Positions 18,155 through 27,449 are shown, numbered from the stretch's first letter. The stretch: 64,000 nt of DNA from Streptomyces sp. 7-21 (GCF_016741785.1 NZ_JAERRL010000009.1:124001-188000), one strand, 5' to 3'. Translations and numbers: made by a program. The notes: generated by a model from the letters alone, not told the origin.

Positions 18155-18270
18155 GGTGCTCTCTTCGGGACGAGGGACCAGATGGAATTGCCTCAGGTTA
18201 CCGGCGTACAAGGGGGCGGCAGCAAATCCGCCCGCGGCGGCGGGCGTGCGAAGGCGCACACGCCCGCCAG

Positions 18271-18313
18271 TTGACAATGGTTTCCATGTCACTTGAAAAT
18301 GGGTTCCATGACA
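18271..18313 (+). promoter_or_regulatory. Promoter of the znu operon with two Zur-box-like sites
   Basis: Two direct copies of a ~21-bp element start at 18271 and 18293 (TTGACAATGGTTTCCATG and TTGAAAATGGGTTCCATG, four differences). Each holds a 15-mer that matches the actinobacterial Zur consensus TGAAAATGATTTTCA, as I recall it, at 12 of 15 positions. TTGACA at 18271-18276 can serve as -35, and TGAAAAT at 18294-18300 as a poor -10, placing +1 at about 18307-18308, the A of the znuA ATG. This would give a leaderless mRNA whose promoter is covered by Zur when zinc is plentiful. Confidence 0.65.
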
Positions 18314-19297
18314 GCTCGCCGACGCCCCCGAATAGCCGGCACCGCTCTCGCCGGTGCCGCCGCCCTGAGCACGCTGGCCCTGACCGCGTGCAGCACCAGC
18401 GACAGCGGAGCCCCGGACGGTGACGGGCTGCGCGTGGTGGCCTCCTTCTACCCCATGGAGTTCCTGGCCGAGCGCATCGGCGGGGAGCACGTGGACGTCA
18501 CGGGTCTGACCGCCCCCGGCGTGGAGCCGCACGACCTGGAGCTCAGCCCGCGGCAGACCGCGGAGCTGACCGACGCCGACCTGGTCGTCTACCTGGCGGG
18601 CTTCCAGCCCGCCGTGGACGACGCCATCGAGCAGTCAGGCGCGGCGCACGTGGTGGAGGTCTCCTCGTTCACCGAGCTCGTCGAGCACGGGGACCACGAA
18701 GACCACGAAGACCACGAAGACCACGAAGACCACGAAGACGCCGACGGCCACGAAGGTCATGATCACGGGCACGACCACGGCGGCCTCGACCCGCACGTCT
18801 GGCTCGACCCGGTGAAGTACGCCGAGATCGCCCAGGGCGTCGGCGACGCCCTCGCCGAGGCCGACCCCGGCCACGCCGCCGCCTACGAACGGAACACCGA
18901 GCGCCTGGTCGAGGAGCTGCACGCCCTGGACGAGGAGTTCGCCGAGGGCCTGGCCGACACCGCCACGGACACCTTCATCACCACGCACGCCGCGTTCGGC
19001 TACCTCGCCGAGCGCTACGGCCTCCACGAGGAGGCGATCGCCGGTCTCGACCCGGAGTCCGAGCCCTCGGGCGCCCGCATGCGCGAGCTGCACCGCATCG
19101 CCGAGGAGGACGGCGTCACTACCGTGTTCTTCGAGACCCTGGCAAGCGACGAGACCGCCCGCACGCTCGCGGACGACCTGGGCCTGCGCACCGGCGTCCT
19201 CGACCCCGTGGAGGGAATTTCCGGGGAGTCCCCCGGCGATGACTACTTCGCGGTGATGCGCGCGAACCTGCAAGCGCTGCGGGAAGCCCTCGGCTGA
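18308..19297 (+). CDS. znuA: Zinc ABC transporter substrate-binding lipoprotein
   Basis: Captures zinc outside the membrane and delivers it to the ZnuB/ZnuC transporter. From the ATG at 18308 (329 residues) there is a lipoprotein signal peptide with lipobox LTAC, Cys28 being the lipidated residue. Cluster A-I fold motifs include [13 protein letters not shown] and [18 protein letters not shown]. Between them is a His/Glu/Asp-rich loop (about 117-150) with five DHE-type units and then HDHGHDH, typical of zinc rather than manganese binders. The three upstream in-frame codons (TTG start at 18293) are less likely because they lie inside the promoter. It is the first gene of znuA-znuC-znuB-zur. Confidence 0.93.
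   Translation: MTARRRPRIAGTALAGAAALSTLALTACSTSDSGAPDGDGLRVVASFYPMEFLAERIGGEHVDVTGLTAPGVEPHDLELSPRQTAELTDADLVVYLAGFQPAVDDAIEQSGAAHVVEVSSFTELVEHGDHEDHEDHEDHEDHEDADGHEGHDHGHDHGGLDPHVWLDPVKYAEIAQGVGDALAEADPGHAAAYERNTERLVEELHALDEEFAEGLADTATDTFITTHAAFGYLAERYGLHEEAIAGLDPESEPSGARMRELHRIAEEDGVTTVFFETLASDETARTLADDLGLRTGVLDPVEGISGESPGDDYFAVMRANLQALREALG
18692..18736 (+). repeat. 9-bp repeat (GACCACGAA) in znuA, five copies
   Basis: Five exact copies at 18692, 18701, 18710, 18719 and 18728 encode repeated Asp-His-Glu in the zinc-binding loop. Copy number changes would keep the frame and alter the number of metal ligands. Confidence 0.9.
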
Positions 19298-19326
19298 CCC
19301 GGCTGACCCGGCAGGAGGGCAGTGAC

Positions 19327-20094
19327 ATGAACGGCACCACGGACCCCGTCATAGACATCGCGCAGGCATCCGCCGAACTCGGCGGGCGCACGGTCCTGCG
19401 CGGCCTGGACCTGACCGTGCGCCGCGGCGAGGTCGTCGCCCTGCTCGGCCCGAACGGCTCCGGCAAGTCCACGGCGGTCCGCACCACCGTCCGCCAGGTG
19501 CCGCTCACCGCGGGCGAGGTGCGTCTCTTCGGCACCCCGGTGCGCCGCTTCCGCGACTGGCACCGCGTCGGCTACGTGCCGCAGCGCTCCACAGCCGCGG
19601 GCGGCGTCCCCGCCACCGTGCGGGAGGTCGTCTCCTCCGGCCGCCTGGCCCGCCGCGGGCTGCGCCCCCTGGGGCGGGCCGACCGCGCCGCCGTGGACGA
19701 GGCGCTCGCGCTGGTCGGCCTCGCCGACCGGGCCAGCGACCCCGTGGCCGCCCTTTCCGGCGGCCAGCACCAGCGGGTCCTGATCGCCCGCGCGCTGGCG
19801 GGCGGCCCCGAACTGCTGATCATGGACGAGCCGCTGGCGGGCGTGGACCTGGCCAGCCAGCGTGTCCTGGCCGACACGCTGCGCGTCAAGCTCGACGAGA
19901 GCGCCTCGGTGCTCCTCGTCCTCCACGAGCTGGGGCCGCTGCGCCCGCTGATCGACCGGGCGGTGATCCTCTCCCACGGCCGCGTGGAGCGCACCGTCGA
20001 GGCCAGCGACACGCTGCCCGACGCCCACCCCTGCCACCCGGACGACGCGCTGGAGCCCTCCGCCCGGCCGGCCCTCCAGACCGGGATCATGTGA
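19327..20094 (+). CDS. znuC: Zinc ABC transporter ATP-binding protein
   Basis: ATPase subunit (255 residues) that powers zinc import. Walker A is GPNGSGKS (41-48), the signature is LSGGQHQR, Walker B is LLIMDEPL and the switch His is in LLVLHELGPL. It starts 29 bp after znuA, with AGGAGG before the ATG, and ends 6 bp before znuB. Confidence 0.94.
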   Translation: MNGTTDPVIDIAQASAELGGRTVLRGLDLTVRRGEVVALLGPNGSGKSTAVRTTVRQVPLTAGEVRLFGTPVRRFRDWHRVGYVPQRSTAAGGVPATVREVVSSGRLARRGLRPLGRADRAAVDEALALVGLADRASDPVAALSGGQHQRVLIARALAGGPELLIMDEPLAGVDLASQRVLADTLRVKLDESASVLLVLHELGPLRPLIDRAVILSHGRVERTVEASDTLPDAHPCHPDDALEPSARPALQTGIM

Positions 20095-20100
20095 GCTCTG

Positions 20101-21006
20101 ATGCTGGAACTCCTCGACTACCCCTTCATGCAGCGCGCCCTGCTGGCCGCGCTGCTCATCGGCGTCACCGCCCCCGCTGTCGGCATCTACCTGGTGCAGC
20201 GGCGGCAGGCGCTCATGGGCGACGGCATCGGCCACGTGGCGCTGACGGGCGTGGCGCTCGGCTTCCTGCTCAGCGCCAACCCGGTGTGGATGGCGGTGAC
20301 GGTTTCGGCCGTGGGTGCCGTGGCGATGGAGCTGCTGCGGTCCTCTGGCCACGCCCGGGGCGACGTCGCGCTTGCCATGCTCTTCTACGGCGGCATGGCC
20401 GGCGGCGTCATGATCATCAACCTCGCTCCCGGTGGCTCGACCGCCAACCTCACGACGTACCTGTGGGGGTCGGTCACGACCGTCTCCCCGGAGGACCTCA
20501 CGGCGATCTGGATCCTGTCGGCGTTCGTGCTGGCGGTGTGCCTGGGGCTGCGGCGGCAGCTGTTCGCGGTGTGCCAGGACGAGGAGTTCGCGCGCGTCAC
20601 CGGCCTGCCCGTCCGGACGCTGAACCTGCTGCTGGCGGTCACGGCCGCGGCGACCGTGACCGTGGCGATGCGCGTCGTGGGGCTGCTGCTGGTCAGCGCG
20701 CTGATGGTGATACCGGTGGTCGCCGCGCAGCAGGCCGCCCGCGGCTTCGCGGCGACGCTGGCCCTGTCGGCCGTCTTCGGCGTCGCCGTCTCGGTGTCCG
20801 GGACGGTCACGTCCTTCTACCAGGACGTGCCGCCGGGCGCCACGATCGTGCTGACCGCCCTTGGCCTGTTCCTGCTGCTCACCGTGGTGTCGGTCCCGCT
20901 GGCCCGGCTCCGCGCCGCGCGGAGCGGCGCCGGGCCCGCCGCGGAGTCCGCCGGGCCCGCGCGGGTTCCCGCGGAGCGAGCGGCCCCCTCGCGTGAGAGC
21001 GCTTAG
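20101..21006 (+). CDS. znuB: Zinc ABC transporter permease
   Basis: Integral membrane subunit (301 residues) with about eight hydrophobic helices and the family motif GDGIGHVALTGVALGF. It forms the zinc channel with ZnuC on the cytoplasmic side. The last 30 residues are a hydrophilic Ala/Pro/Arg tail. It is tightly spaced behind znuC. Confidence 0.94.
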   Translation: MLELLDYPFMQRALLAALLIGVTAPAVGIYLVQRRQALMGDGIGHVALTGVALGFLLSANPVWMAVTVSAVGAVAMELLRSSGHARGDVALAMLFYGGMAGGVMIINLAPGGSTANLTTYLWGSVTTVSPEDLTAIWILSAFVLAVCLGLRRQLFAVCQDEEFARVTGLPVRTLNLLLAVTAAATVTVAMRVVGLLLVSALMVIPVVAAQQAARGFAATLALSAVFGVAVSVSGTVTSFYQDVPPGATIVLTALGLFLLLTVVSVPLARLRAARSGAGPAAESAGPARVPAERAAPSRESA

Positions 21007-21073
21007 CCGTTACCCTGGCGACGCGGGGACCTCAGCCCCGACCAGCACGGGCGACGCAGGGAGGCGAGCAGAC

Positions 21074-21496
21074 GTGGGCACGGCAGGACCACCGGTGCGC
21101 GGCCGTTCGACGCGCCAGCGGGCAGCGGTCGCGGCGGCGCTCGCGGAGGCGGACGAGTTCCGCAGCGCACAGGAACTCCACGACATGCTCAAGCACCGCG
21201 GTGACTCGGTGGGTCTGACGACGGTCTACCGCACCCTCCAGTCGCTGGCGGACGCCGGGGAAGTCGACGTGCTGCGCACCAGCGAGGGCGAGGCCGTCTA
21301 CCGCCGGTGCAGCACCGATGACCACCATCACCACCTGGTCTGCCGCTCCTGCGGCAAGGCCGTCGAAGTCGAGGGCCCGGCCGTCGAGAAGTGGGCCGAG
21401 GCCATCGCCAAGGAGCACGGCTTCGTGGACATCGGTCACACCGTGGAGATCTTCGGCACCTGCGCGGACTGCGTAGCCGCCCGTGACGACGGCTGA
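21074..21496 (+). CDS. zur: Zinc uptake regulator, Fur family
   Basis: Zinc-sensing repressor of 140 residues. The winged helix includes DSVGLTTVYRTLQSLADAGE. Metal sites include DDHHHHLVCRSCGKAVEVEG and the C-terminal CADC, giving two CxxC pairs for structural zinc. The GTG at 21074 follows GGGAGG; the frame is open much further upstream, but that part overlaps znuB. It lies 67 bp after znuB, so the operon makes its own repressor. The two boxes before znuA are the obvious target. Confidence 0.95.
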   Translation: MGTAGPPVRGRSTRQRAAVAAALAEADEFRSAQELHDMLKHRGDSVGLTTVYRTLQSLADAGEVDVLRTSEGEAVYRRCSTDDHHHHLVCRSCGKAVEVEGPAVEKWAEAIAKEHGFVDIGHTVEIFGTCADCVAARDDG

Positions 21497-21665
21497 GCCG
21501 CGCGGAGAGCACGAGCCGGACGAGCCCGGCCGCGCTGGCGGAGCCGTGCCAGGTGAACGCCTCCGTGAGCACCGCCGGGCGGACTCCCGCCACAGCGGCG
21601 GGGAGCGCTCGCCCGGACGCGTCCGCCCGCCTCGGCGTAACCAGACAACCGCCGGGCCCCGCCGC

Positions 21666-21690
21666 GTGAGCGGCGGTGGCCGGCGCTCAC
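21666..21690. terminator. Terminator-like hairpin between zur and uppS
   Basis: An 11-position stem with one mismatch (GTGAGCG-G-CGG / CCG-G-CGCTCAC) and a 3-nt loop between convergent genes. Confidence 0.5.
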
Positions 21691-21691
21691 G

Positions 21692-22522
21692 TCAGGACTG
21701 GTGGGGCTGCTGGGGCGGGACCTCGTTGGGGATGGCGCCGCCGAAGCGGCGGTCGCGGGAGGCGTACTCCACGCAGGCGTCCCACAGGTTGCGGCGGTCG
21801 AAGTCCGGCCACAGCACGTCCTGGTAGACCATCTCCGCATAGGCGCTCTGCCAGAGCAGGTAGTTGGAGATGCGCTGCTCGCCCGAGGGGCGGAGGAAGA
21901 GGTCGACGTCCGGCATGTCCGGGTAGTAGAGGTAGCGCGCCAGCAGCCGCTCGCTGACGCTGCTGGGGTCCACGGTCCCGGCCTTGACGTCCGCGGCGAG
22001 GCGGGCGGCGGCGTCGGCCAGCTCGGCGCGCCCCCCGTAGTTGACGCACATGTACAGCGTCATGACGTCGTTGTCGCGGGTGAGTTCCTGGGCGTGCTCG
22101 AGCTGCCGGATCACCGAGCGCCACAGCCTCGGCCGGCGGCCCGCCCAGCGGATGCGGACGCCGAGCTCGTTGAGCTGGTCGGTGCGGCGGGCGATGACGT
22201 CGCGGTTGAAGTTCATCAGGAAGCGCACCTCGTCGGGCGAGCGCCTCCAGTTCTCCGTCGAGAAGGCGTAGAGCGACAGGTGCCTCACGCCCAGCTCGAT
22301 GCAGCCCTGGACGACCTCGAGGACGACCTCCTCGCCGCGCTTGTGCCCCTCGGTGCGGGGCAGGCCGCGCTGCTTGGCCCACCGGCCGTTGCCGTCCATG
22401 ACGATGGCCACGTGCCCGGGGATCAGCTCGCCCGGCAGCTTGGGCGGGCGGGCCCCCGAGGGGTGCGGGGTGGGTGCGCGGTACTCCCGGCGCTTGCGGG
22501 AGAACGTGCCGCGGCGGGTCAT
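21692..22522 (-). CDS. uppS: Isoprenyl (undecaprenyl-type) diphosphate synthase
   Basis: Cis-prenyltransferase that makes the C50/C55 lipid carrier for peptidoglycan and other envelope polymers; acts at the cytoplasmic membrane face. 276 residues. The substrate loop [20 protein letters not shown] has the metal Asp and the Asn/Gly/Arg set. Downstream are [15 protein letters not shown] and the C-terminal [20 protein letters not shown] with YQDVLWPDF. It lies 46 bp downstream of recO on the same strand. Confidence 0.95.
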   Translation of the reverse strand: MTRRGTFSRKRREYRAPTPHPSGARPPKLPGELIPGHVAIVMDGNGRWAKQRGLPRTEGHKRGEEVVLEVVQGCIELGVRHLSLYAFSTENWRRSPDEVRFLMNFNRDVIARRTDQLNELGVRIRWAGRRPRLWRSVIRQLEHAQELTRDNDVMTLYMCVNYGGRAELADAAARLAADVKAGTVDPSSVSERLLARYLYYPDMPDVDLFLRPSGEQRISNYLLWQSAYAEMVYQDVLWPDFDRRNLWDACVEYASRDRRFGGAIPNEVPPQQPHQS

Positions 22523-22568
22523 GAGACAACTCCACGGGTCGTACGGGTTCTGCGCCGAGCGTATCGCT

Positions 22569-23318
22569 TCAGGACTTGTCGACGAACCGCAGCGAGCGCA
22601 GCCCTCGTTCCAGGTGCCAGTGCAGGTAGGCCGCGACCAGGCCGCTGCCCTCCCGGACGTGCCGGGCCTCGGCGCGGTCGGCCGTCTCCCAGTCGCCGGC
22701 CAGCAGCGCGCCGAGCAGCCGCAGCGTCTCGGGTGACGGCACCACGCTGCCCGGCTGGCGGCAGTCGCCGCAGGTCACGCCGCCCGCGGCTGCGGAGAAG
22801 AAGCGGTTGGGGCCCGGGAGACCGCAGCGGGCGCAGTCGTCGAAGCTGGGGGCGTAGCCGCCGACGGCGAGCGAGCGGAGCAGGAAGGCGTCCAGCACGA
22901 GCCCTGGCGCGTGCGCCCCGGCGGCCAGCGTGCGCAGGCCGCCGATCAGCAGCAGGTACTGCTGCACGTTGGGCTCGCCCTCCTGGTCGGTGAAGCGCTC
23001 CGCGGTCTCCAGCATCGCCGTGCCCACGGTGTAGCGGGCGTAGTCGCCGACGATGTCGCGCCCGTACGGGGCGATCGTCTCGGTCTGGGTGCACAGCGGC
23101 AGCGAGCGGCCGACGAGCTGTCCGCCGCGCGCGAAGAACTGCACGTCCACGTGGGAGAACGGCTCCAGCCGGGCCCCGAACTTCGACTTGGTGCGCCGCA
23201 CTCCCCGCGCGACCGCGCGCACCCGCCCGTGTCCGCGCGTGAGCAGCGTGATGATCCGGTCCGCCTCACCCAGCTTCTGGGTGCGCAGCACGATGCCGTC
23301 GTCGCGGAACAGGCTCAT
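22569..23318 (-). CDS. recO: DNA repair protein RecO
   Basis: Recombination mediator that loads RecA on SSB-coated DNA with RecR. From the ATG at 23318 it has 249 residues: an OB-fold N-terminus ([20 protein letters not shown]), then a helical domain with a zinc site in CARCGLPG and CGDCRQPG. An ATG three codons earlier is also possible. It lies 45 bp downstream of the TetR gene and upstream of uppS. Confidence 0.95.
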   Translation of the reverse strand: MSLFRDDGIVLRTQKLGEADRIITLLTRGHGRVRAVARGVRRTKSKFGARLEPFSHVDVQFFARGGQLVGRSLPLCTQTETIAPYGRDIVGDYARYTVGTAMLETAERFTDQEGEPNVQQYLLLIGGLRTLAAGAHAPGLVLDAFLLRSLAVGGYAPSFDDCARCGLPGPNRFFSAAAGGVTCGDCRQPGSVVPSPETLRLLGALLAGDWETADRAEARHVREGSGLVAAYLHWHLERGLRSLRFVDKS

Positions 23319-23363
23319 GACGCCCATTGTCCCCCGGCGGCCCCGGCCGCCGTGCGGGGCGGG

Positions 23364-24011
23364 TCAGGACGGCGGGGACGGCGGGACCTGCGGGGCCAGG
23401 TAGCCGCGGACGACGGTAGCGACGGCGGCCCACAGCTCGTCCTCCAGCACGAACGGCTCCGGCGCCAGCACCCACCGCAGCAGCATGCCGTCGACGATGC
23501 AGGCGATCGCCAGGGCGGTGTGCGCGACCTGCTCCTCCGGCGCGGGGTTCTCGGGGCGGGCCTCCCGCAGCAGGATGGCGATCTGGTCGAGATAGCGGGC
23601 GTGGTACTCGCTGTAGTGGCGCTTGATGTCGGGCACGTGCTGCGCGAGCGCCAGGAGTTCGAGGGAGAGCGGCGCGTGTTCGCGCGGCTCGGCGACGGCG
23701 CGGGCGAAGCGGCGGGTGACGCGCTCCGCCCGGGCCATCGGCGGCAGTCCGGTCTCGGCGACCGACTCGGCCAGGCCGCGTTCGTGCACGGCCAGCGTCT
23801 GCCGGACCAGGGCGGTGGCCAGCTCTTCCTTGCTCGTGAAGTACCAGTACAGGGAGCCCTTGCTCAGCCCCGACTCGGCGACGATGTCGTCCATGCGCGC
23901 CCGGTGGTAGCCGCGCCGGGCGAAGACGGTGGCGGCGGCGCGGAGGATCTGGGCGCGGCGGTCCTCGCCGCTGGCGCGGCCTCTGCCGCTCCTGGGGGCG
24001 TCCTGTGGCAT
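23364..24011 (-). CDS. TetR-family repressor of the adjacent MMPL exporter
   Basis: A 215-residue one-component regulator with a TetR helix-turn-helix near residues 25-70 (ATVFARRGYHRARMDDIVAE, then GLSKGSLYWYFTSKEEL) and a ligand-binding C-terminal part. It is divergent from the MMPL transporter. The 24-bp perfect palindrome between them is the expected operator, so it probably represses both itself and the exporter until a lipophilic ligand binds. Confidence 0.93.
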   Translation of the reverse strand: MPQDAPRSGRGRASGEDRRAQILRAAATVFARRGYHRARMDDIVAESGLSKGSLYWYFTSKEELATALVRQTLAVHERGLAESVAETGLPPMARAERVTRRFARAVAEPREHAPLSLELLALAQHVPDIKRHYSEYHARYLDQIAILLREARPENPAPEEQVAHTALAIACIVDGMLLRWVLAPEPFVLEDELWAAVATVVRGYLAPQVPPSPPS

Positions 24012-24066
24012 GCCACTGCTCTACCACGTTCTCCCGCCGGGGCAGGGGAAACGACCGCGCCCGCAA

Positions 24067-24090
24067 TCTAGACTGACTAGTCAGTCTAGA
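24067..24090. promoter_or_regulatory. Perfect 24-bp palindrome, probable TetR operator
   Basis: The half-site TCTAGACTGACT is followed directly by its exact reverse complement AGTCAGTCTAGA. It lies between the divergent TetR and MMPL genes and is AT-richer than its surroundings. The core GACTGACTAGTCAGTC has the size and symmetry of a TetR-family operator. Confidence 0.85.
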
Positions 24091-24144
24091 GTTACGGTGA
24101 CGCCCGACGAACGCCAGCCACCACGTGCCACCGAGGTCCGCGAG

Positions 24145-26541
24145 ATGACGCCCCGCACCGTCCCGCCCGCCCCCGCCGACGCTGCCACGGACGCCACGGA
24201 CGCCACGGGCGCCGCGGCCGACGCCGGCCGCAGGCCGCCGCTGGCCGGCCGCCTGGGCGCCTGGTGCGCCCGCCATGCCTGGCGGGTGGTGGCCGCCTGG
24301 CTGGTGGTGCTGGCCGCCGCGGCCGTGCTGTTCCCCCGGTTCTCCGACGGCCTCACCGGCGCCTCGCTGACCGTCAACGGCTCCGAGTCCGAGCGCGCCG
24401 AGCGGCTGCTCGCCTCGGAGTTCGGCACGTCCGTCACCGAGGACGTCGTCGCCGTCTTCCACTCCGAGACGCTCACGGCGGCGGACGAACCCTTCCGCCA
24501 GGCCGTCGCACGCGGCGCCGCCGCCCTGGCGGACGAGCCGGAGGTGGCGCACGTGCGCGACCCGTACGCCACGCCCGGCCAGATCGCCGAAGACGGCCAC
24601 ACCGCGCTCCTCGTCGCCGGGCTGACCGGGGACGCGGCGAGCCGCCAGGAGGCGGCGCCCCGGCTCCAGGAGGCGCTCGATACGGCCGCCACCGGGGACG
24701 TGGAGGCGCTGCTCACGGGCTCCAGCCCGCTGGGCGCGGCGGTCGTGGCACAGCAGGACGCGGACCTGGCACGCGCCGAGGCGATCGCGCTGCCGGTCGC
24801 CCTGGTCGTGCTGGCGCTGGCGTTCGGCACGCTGGTCGCGGCGGGGCTGCCGCTGCTGCTGGGCATGGTGACGGTCCTGACGTCCTTCGGCGCGCTGGGC
24901 GCGGTCAGCGGGCTGGCCAGCTTCGACGTGTTCACCCAGGCCGTGGTCGCGATGATCGGGCTGGCGCTGGGCATCGACTACAGCCTGTTCGTCGTCACGC
25001 GGCAGCGCGAGGAGCTGGCCGCCCACCCGGACCGGCCGATTGCGGAGACCGTCGGCGCCACGATGGCGACGGCCGGCAAGGCCGTGCTGTTCTCGGGCGG
25101 CACGGTGGCGATCTCCATAGCCGGCCTGCTGCTGGTGCGGGCGCCGGTATTCCGGAACATCGCGCTGGGCGTGATGACGGCGGTGGTGGTCATGCTGGCC
25201 GTGGCGGTCACGCTGCTGCCCGCCGTGCTGGCGCTGCTCGGGACCCGCCTGAACCGGCTGCCGCTGCCCTGGCTGCGAAGCTCGGTGGCGCGGCCCGAGC
25301 CGGAGCGCTCGCTGTGGGGACGCTGGTCGCGGGTGGTGATGCGCCGCCCGGTGGTGGTCGGCGGCGTCGCGGCCGTGGCGCTGGCCGCCGCGGCCCTGCC
25401 GGCGACGGAGATGCGGCTCGGCTTCCACCTGGGGGCGGAGGCGGTCGCCGACGAGCCCGCCGGGCGCGGGTACGCGCTGGTGGCCGAGGAGTTCGCGCCG
25501 GGCACGGCGACGCCGCTGCGGCTGGTGGCGTCGGAGGACGGCGGGCTGTCGACGGCGTCGCTGCGGGCGCTGGACACCCTGGCGCAGCGGCTCGCCGCCG
25601 ACGACCGCGTCGCCGCGGTGACCTCCGGCACCGACGTGCTGCGGGAGCACGCCGGAGGCGTGGACGAGGCCGCGCTGAACGCCGTGCTGGCGGCCGACGC
25701 GGAGGCGGTGGCGGGGCTGTTCGGCCCGGAGGGGAACGCGGCGGCCCTCACCGTCGTGCCCCGCGTGGCGCCCGACTCGGCCGGGGCGACCGATCTGGTG
25801 GAGTGGATACGCGGCACCGCCGTGCCCGAGGCGGTGACGGAGGCGGGAGCCGGTGACCTGTCGGTGGCGGTGGGCGGCCTGACCGCGGCCACGGCGGACC
25901 TGTCCGCCGAGGTGTCGCGCGCTACGCCGGTGGTGCTGGCGGCGGTGCTGGGGCTGTCGTTCGTGCTCCTGCTGCTGGCGTTCCGCAGCCTGCTGCTGCC
26001 GCTGAAGGCGATCACGATGAACCTGATCGCGGTGGGCGCCGCGTTCGGCCTGCTGACGTGGGTGTTCCAGGACGGCGCGGGCGAGGGCGCGCTGGACTTC
26101 ACCAGCGCGGGCTTCATCCAGGCGTACCTGCCGCTGCTGGCGTTCGTGGCGCTGTTCGGGCTGTCCATGGACTACGAGGTGTTCCTGCTGTCGCGCATGA
26201 AGGAGGAGTGGGGGCGCTCCCGGGACAACGCGTCGGCGGTGACCAGCGGGCTCGTGCACAGCGCGAAGGTCATCACGGCGGCGGCGGCCATCATGGTCGT
26301 GGTGTTCGCCGCCTTCATGATCACGCGGGTGCTGGAGATCAAGCAGATCGGCTTCGCGTTCGCGGTGGCGGTGCTGGTGGACGCGACCGTCATCCGCGTG
26401 ATGCTCGTGCCCGCTTTCATGCGGCTGGCCGGGCGCGCCAACTGGTGGCTGCCGGGCTGGCTGGACCGGGCCCTGCCGCGGGTCGACCTGACCGAGTCCG
26501 CCCCCGCGCCTCCGCGGGAGCACGCAGCCGCCCCGCGCTGA
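24145..26541 (+). CDS. MMPL-family (RND) transporter
   Basis: Membrane exporter of lipids or hydrophobic compounds, 798 residues from the ATG at 24145 (GAGG eight bases upstream; the frame is open further but crosses the operator). It has the duplicated MMPL plan: one N-terminal helix (WRVVAAWLVVLAAAAVLF), an outer loop, then five helices with GLALGIDYSLFVVTRQREE, followed by the same plan in the second half with LFGLSMDYEVFLLSRMKEEW. The paired Asp-Tyr motifs are the proton relay of this family. The short N-terminal tail carries an Asp-Ala-Thr repeat. The control is probably the divergent TetR protein. Confidence 0.93.
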   Translation: MTPRTVPPAPADAATDATDATGAAADAGRRPPLAGRLGAWCARHAWRVVAAWLVVLAAAAVLFPRFSDGLTGASLTVNGSESERAERLLASEFGTSVTEDVVAVFHSETLTAADEPFRQAVARGAAALADEPEVAHVRDPYATPGQIAEDGHTALLVAGLTGDAASRQEAAPRLQEALDTAATGDVEALLTGSSPLGAAVVAQQDADLARAEAIALPVALVVLALAFGTLVAAGLPLLLGMVTVLTSFGALGAVSGLASFDVFTQAVVAMIGLALGIDYSLFVVTRQREELAAHPDRPIAETVGATMATAGKAVLFSGGTVAISIAGLLLVRAPVFRNIALGVMTAVVVMLAVAVTLLPAVLALLGTRLNRLPLPWLRSSVARPEPERSLWGRWSRVVMRRPVVVGGVAAVALAAAALPATEMRLGFHLGAEAVADEPAGRGYALVAEEFAPGTATPLRLVASEDGGLSTASLRALDTLAQRLAADDRVAAVTSGTDVLREHAGGVDEAALNAVLAADAEAVAGLFGPEGNAAALTVVPRVAPDSAGATDLVEWIRGTAVPEAVTEAGAGDLSVAVGGLTAATADLSAEVSRATPVVLAAVLGLSFVLLLLAFRSLLLPLKAITMNLIAVGAAFGLLTWVFQDGAGEGALDFTSAGFIQAYLPLLAFVALFGLSMDYEVFLLSRMKEEWGRSRDNASAVTSGLVHSAKVITAAAAIMVVVFAAFMITRVLEIKQIGFAFAVAVLVDATVIRVMLVPAFMRLAGRANWWLPGWLDRALPRVDLTESAPAPPREHAAAPR

Positions 26542-26633
26542 TATGCGCCCGGTCCCGGGTACGCCCGGCCTGTGGCCGCCGCGTGCGTGCCCGGCTACGG
26601 TGTGCTCCCTGGTAACGACACTCGGGGGCAGAC

Positions 26634-27410
26634 ATGAGCACAACCGGCTTAGCGGACGGCCAGGGCCCGGGGCGGAAGGGCCCTGGCGGCGTTCCTGATT
26701 TTCCTTCCTTCGACGACCGCGTCCCCTATCTCGCCCGTCTCGAGGACGAGGAGCGGCAGGCGCTGCTGGCGCGGGGCCGCGTGGTCAGGTATCCGGCCGG
26801 CACCGTGGTGATCCGGCAGAGCGACCCGTCCTCCCATGTGCTGCTGATCCAGCGCGGCAGGGTCAAGGTCACGGCGGTGTCGGCCAACGGCTACGTGGCG
26901 CTGCTGGCGCTGCGCCGCCCCGGCGACATCGTCGGAGAATCGTCGGCTCTGTCCGGCCTGCCGCGCTCGGCGACGGTGACCGCGCTGGAGGCCTGCGTCT
27001 GCTCGGCCCTCGACCGTGACGGCTTCCTCGCCTACCTCCAGGAGTACCCCTCGGCGCACGCCAAGCTCAGCAGCCTGCTCGTAGACCGGCTGCGGGCAGG
27101 AGACCGGAAGACCCTGGAGCTCGCCTCGCTCACGGTGCGGGAGCGGCTGGCGGTGCTCCTGCTCGACCTGCTGCGGTCGCACAGCCGCCGCACGCCGCAG
27201 GGCATGGAACTGACCGTCGCGCTGAGCAAGCAGGAACTGGCGGGCTCCGTGGGCGCCTCCCGGGAAGCCGTCACGCGGCTGCTCGGCGAGATGCGGCGTA
27301 AGGGCATCGTGCGGACCGCGCGCCGGTCAGTGACCGTGGTCCGGCCCGACCTGCTGCGGCGCATCGCGGCGGGCGGCCTGCCGGCCGAACCACCCCCGCC
27401 TCGAACGTAG
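26634..27410 (+). CDS. Crp/Fnr-family transcriptional regulator
   Basis: A 258-residue one-component regulator. Residues ~35-150 form a cyclic-nucleotide-binding beta-roll. Its phosphate-binding cassette reads GDIVGESSALSGLPRSATV, which keeps the Glu (102) and Arg (111) that contact cyclic nucleotide in true receptors. The C-terminal winged helix (about 185-235) has LSKQELAGSVGASREAVTRL. There is no Cys cluster for iron-sulfur, so it is CRP-like rather than FNR-like. It lies 113 bp upstream of a nucleotide-cyclase-domain gene on the same strand, which makes a cyclase-receptor pair a reasonable inference, not a proven one. Confidence 0.9.
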   Translation: MSTTGLADGQGPGRKGPGGVPDFPSFDDRVPYLARLEDEERQALLARGRVVRYPAGTVVIRQSDPSSHVLLIQRGRVKVTAVSANGYVALLALRRPGDIVGESSALSGLPRSATVTALEACVCSALDRDGFLAYLQEYPSAHAKLSSLLVDRLRAGDRKTLELASLTVRERLAVLLLDLLRSHSRRTPQGMELTVALSKQELAGSVGASREAVTRLLGEMRRKGIVRTARRSVTVVRPDLLRRIAAGGLPAEPPPPRT

Positions 27411-27416
27411 TTACGA

Positions 27417-27449
27417 GTCATCGGTCACATTGGCACTGCGTCATCGGTC
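27417..27449 (+). promoter_or_regulatory. Pair of 10-bp direct repeats upstream of the cyclase gene
   Basis: GTCATCGGTC occurs exactly at 27417-27426 and 27440-27449, 23 bp apart (about two helical turns), in the 113-bp gap before the cyclase-domain gene. It could be an operator for the neighbouring Crp-type regulator or for an activator; it does not look like the classic CRP palindrome. Confidence 0.5.

Noticed and set aside
18692..18736. Short regular repeats in znuA as a CRISPR-like array
   Set aside because: Units are 9 bp, contiguous and in frame within a coding region; no spacers.
23266..26643. 1125-codon minus-strand frame opposite MMPL
   Set aside because: His/Arg/Gln-rich nonsense translation; overlaps recO, TetR and MMPL, all well supported.
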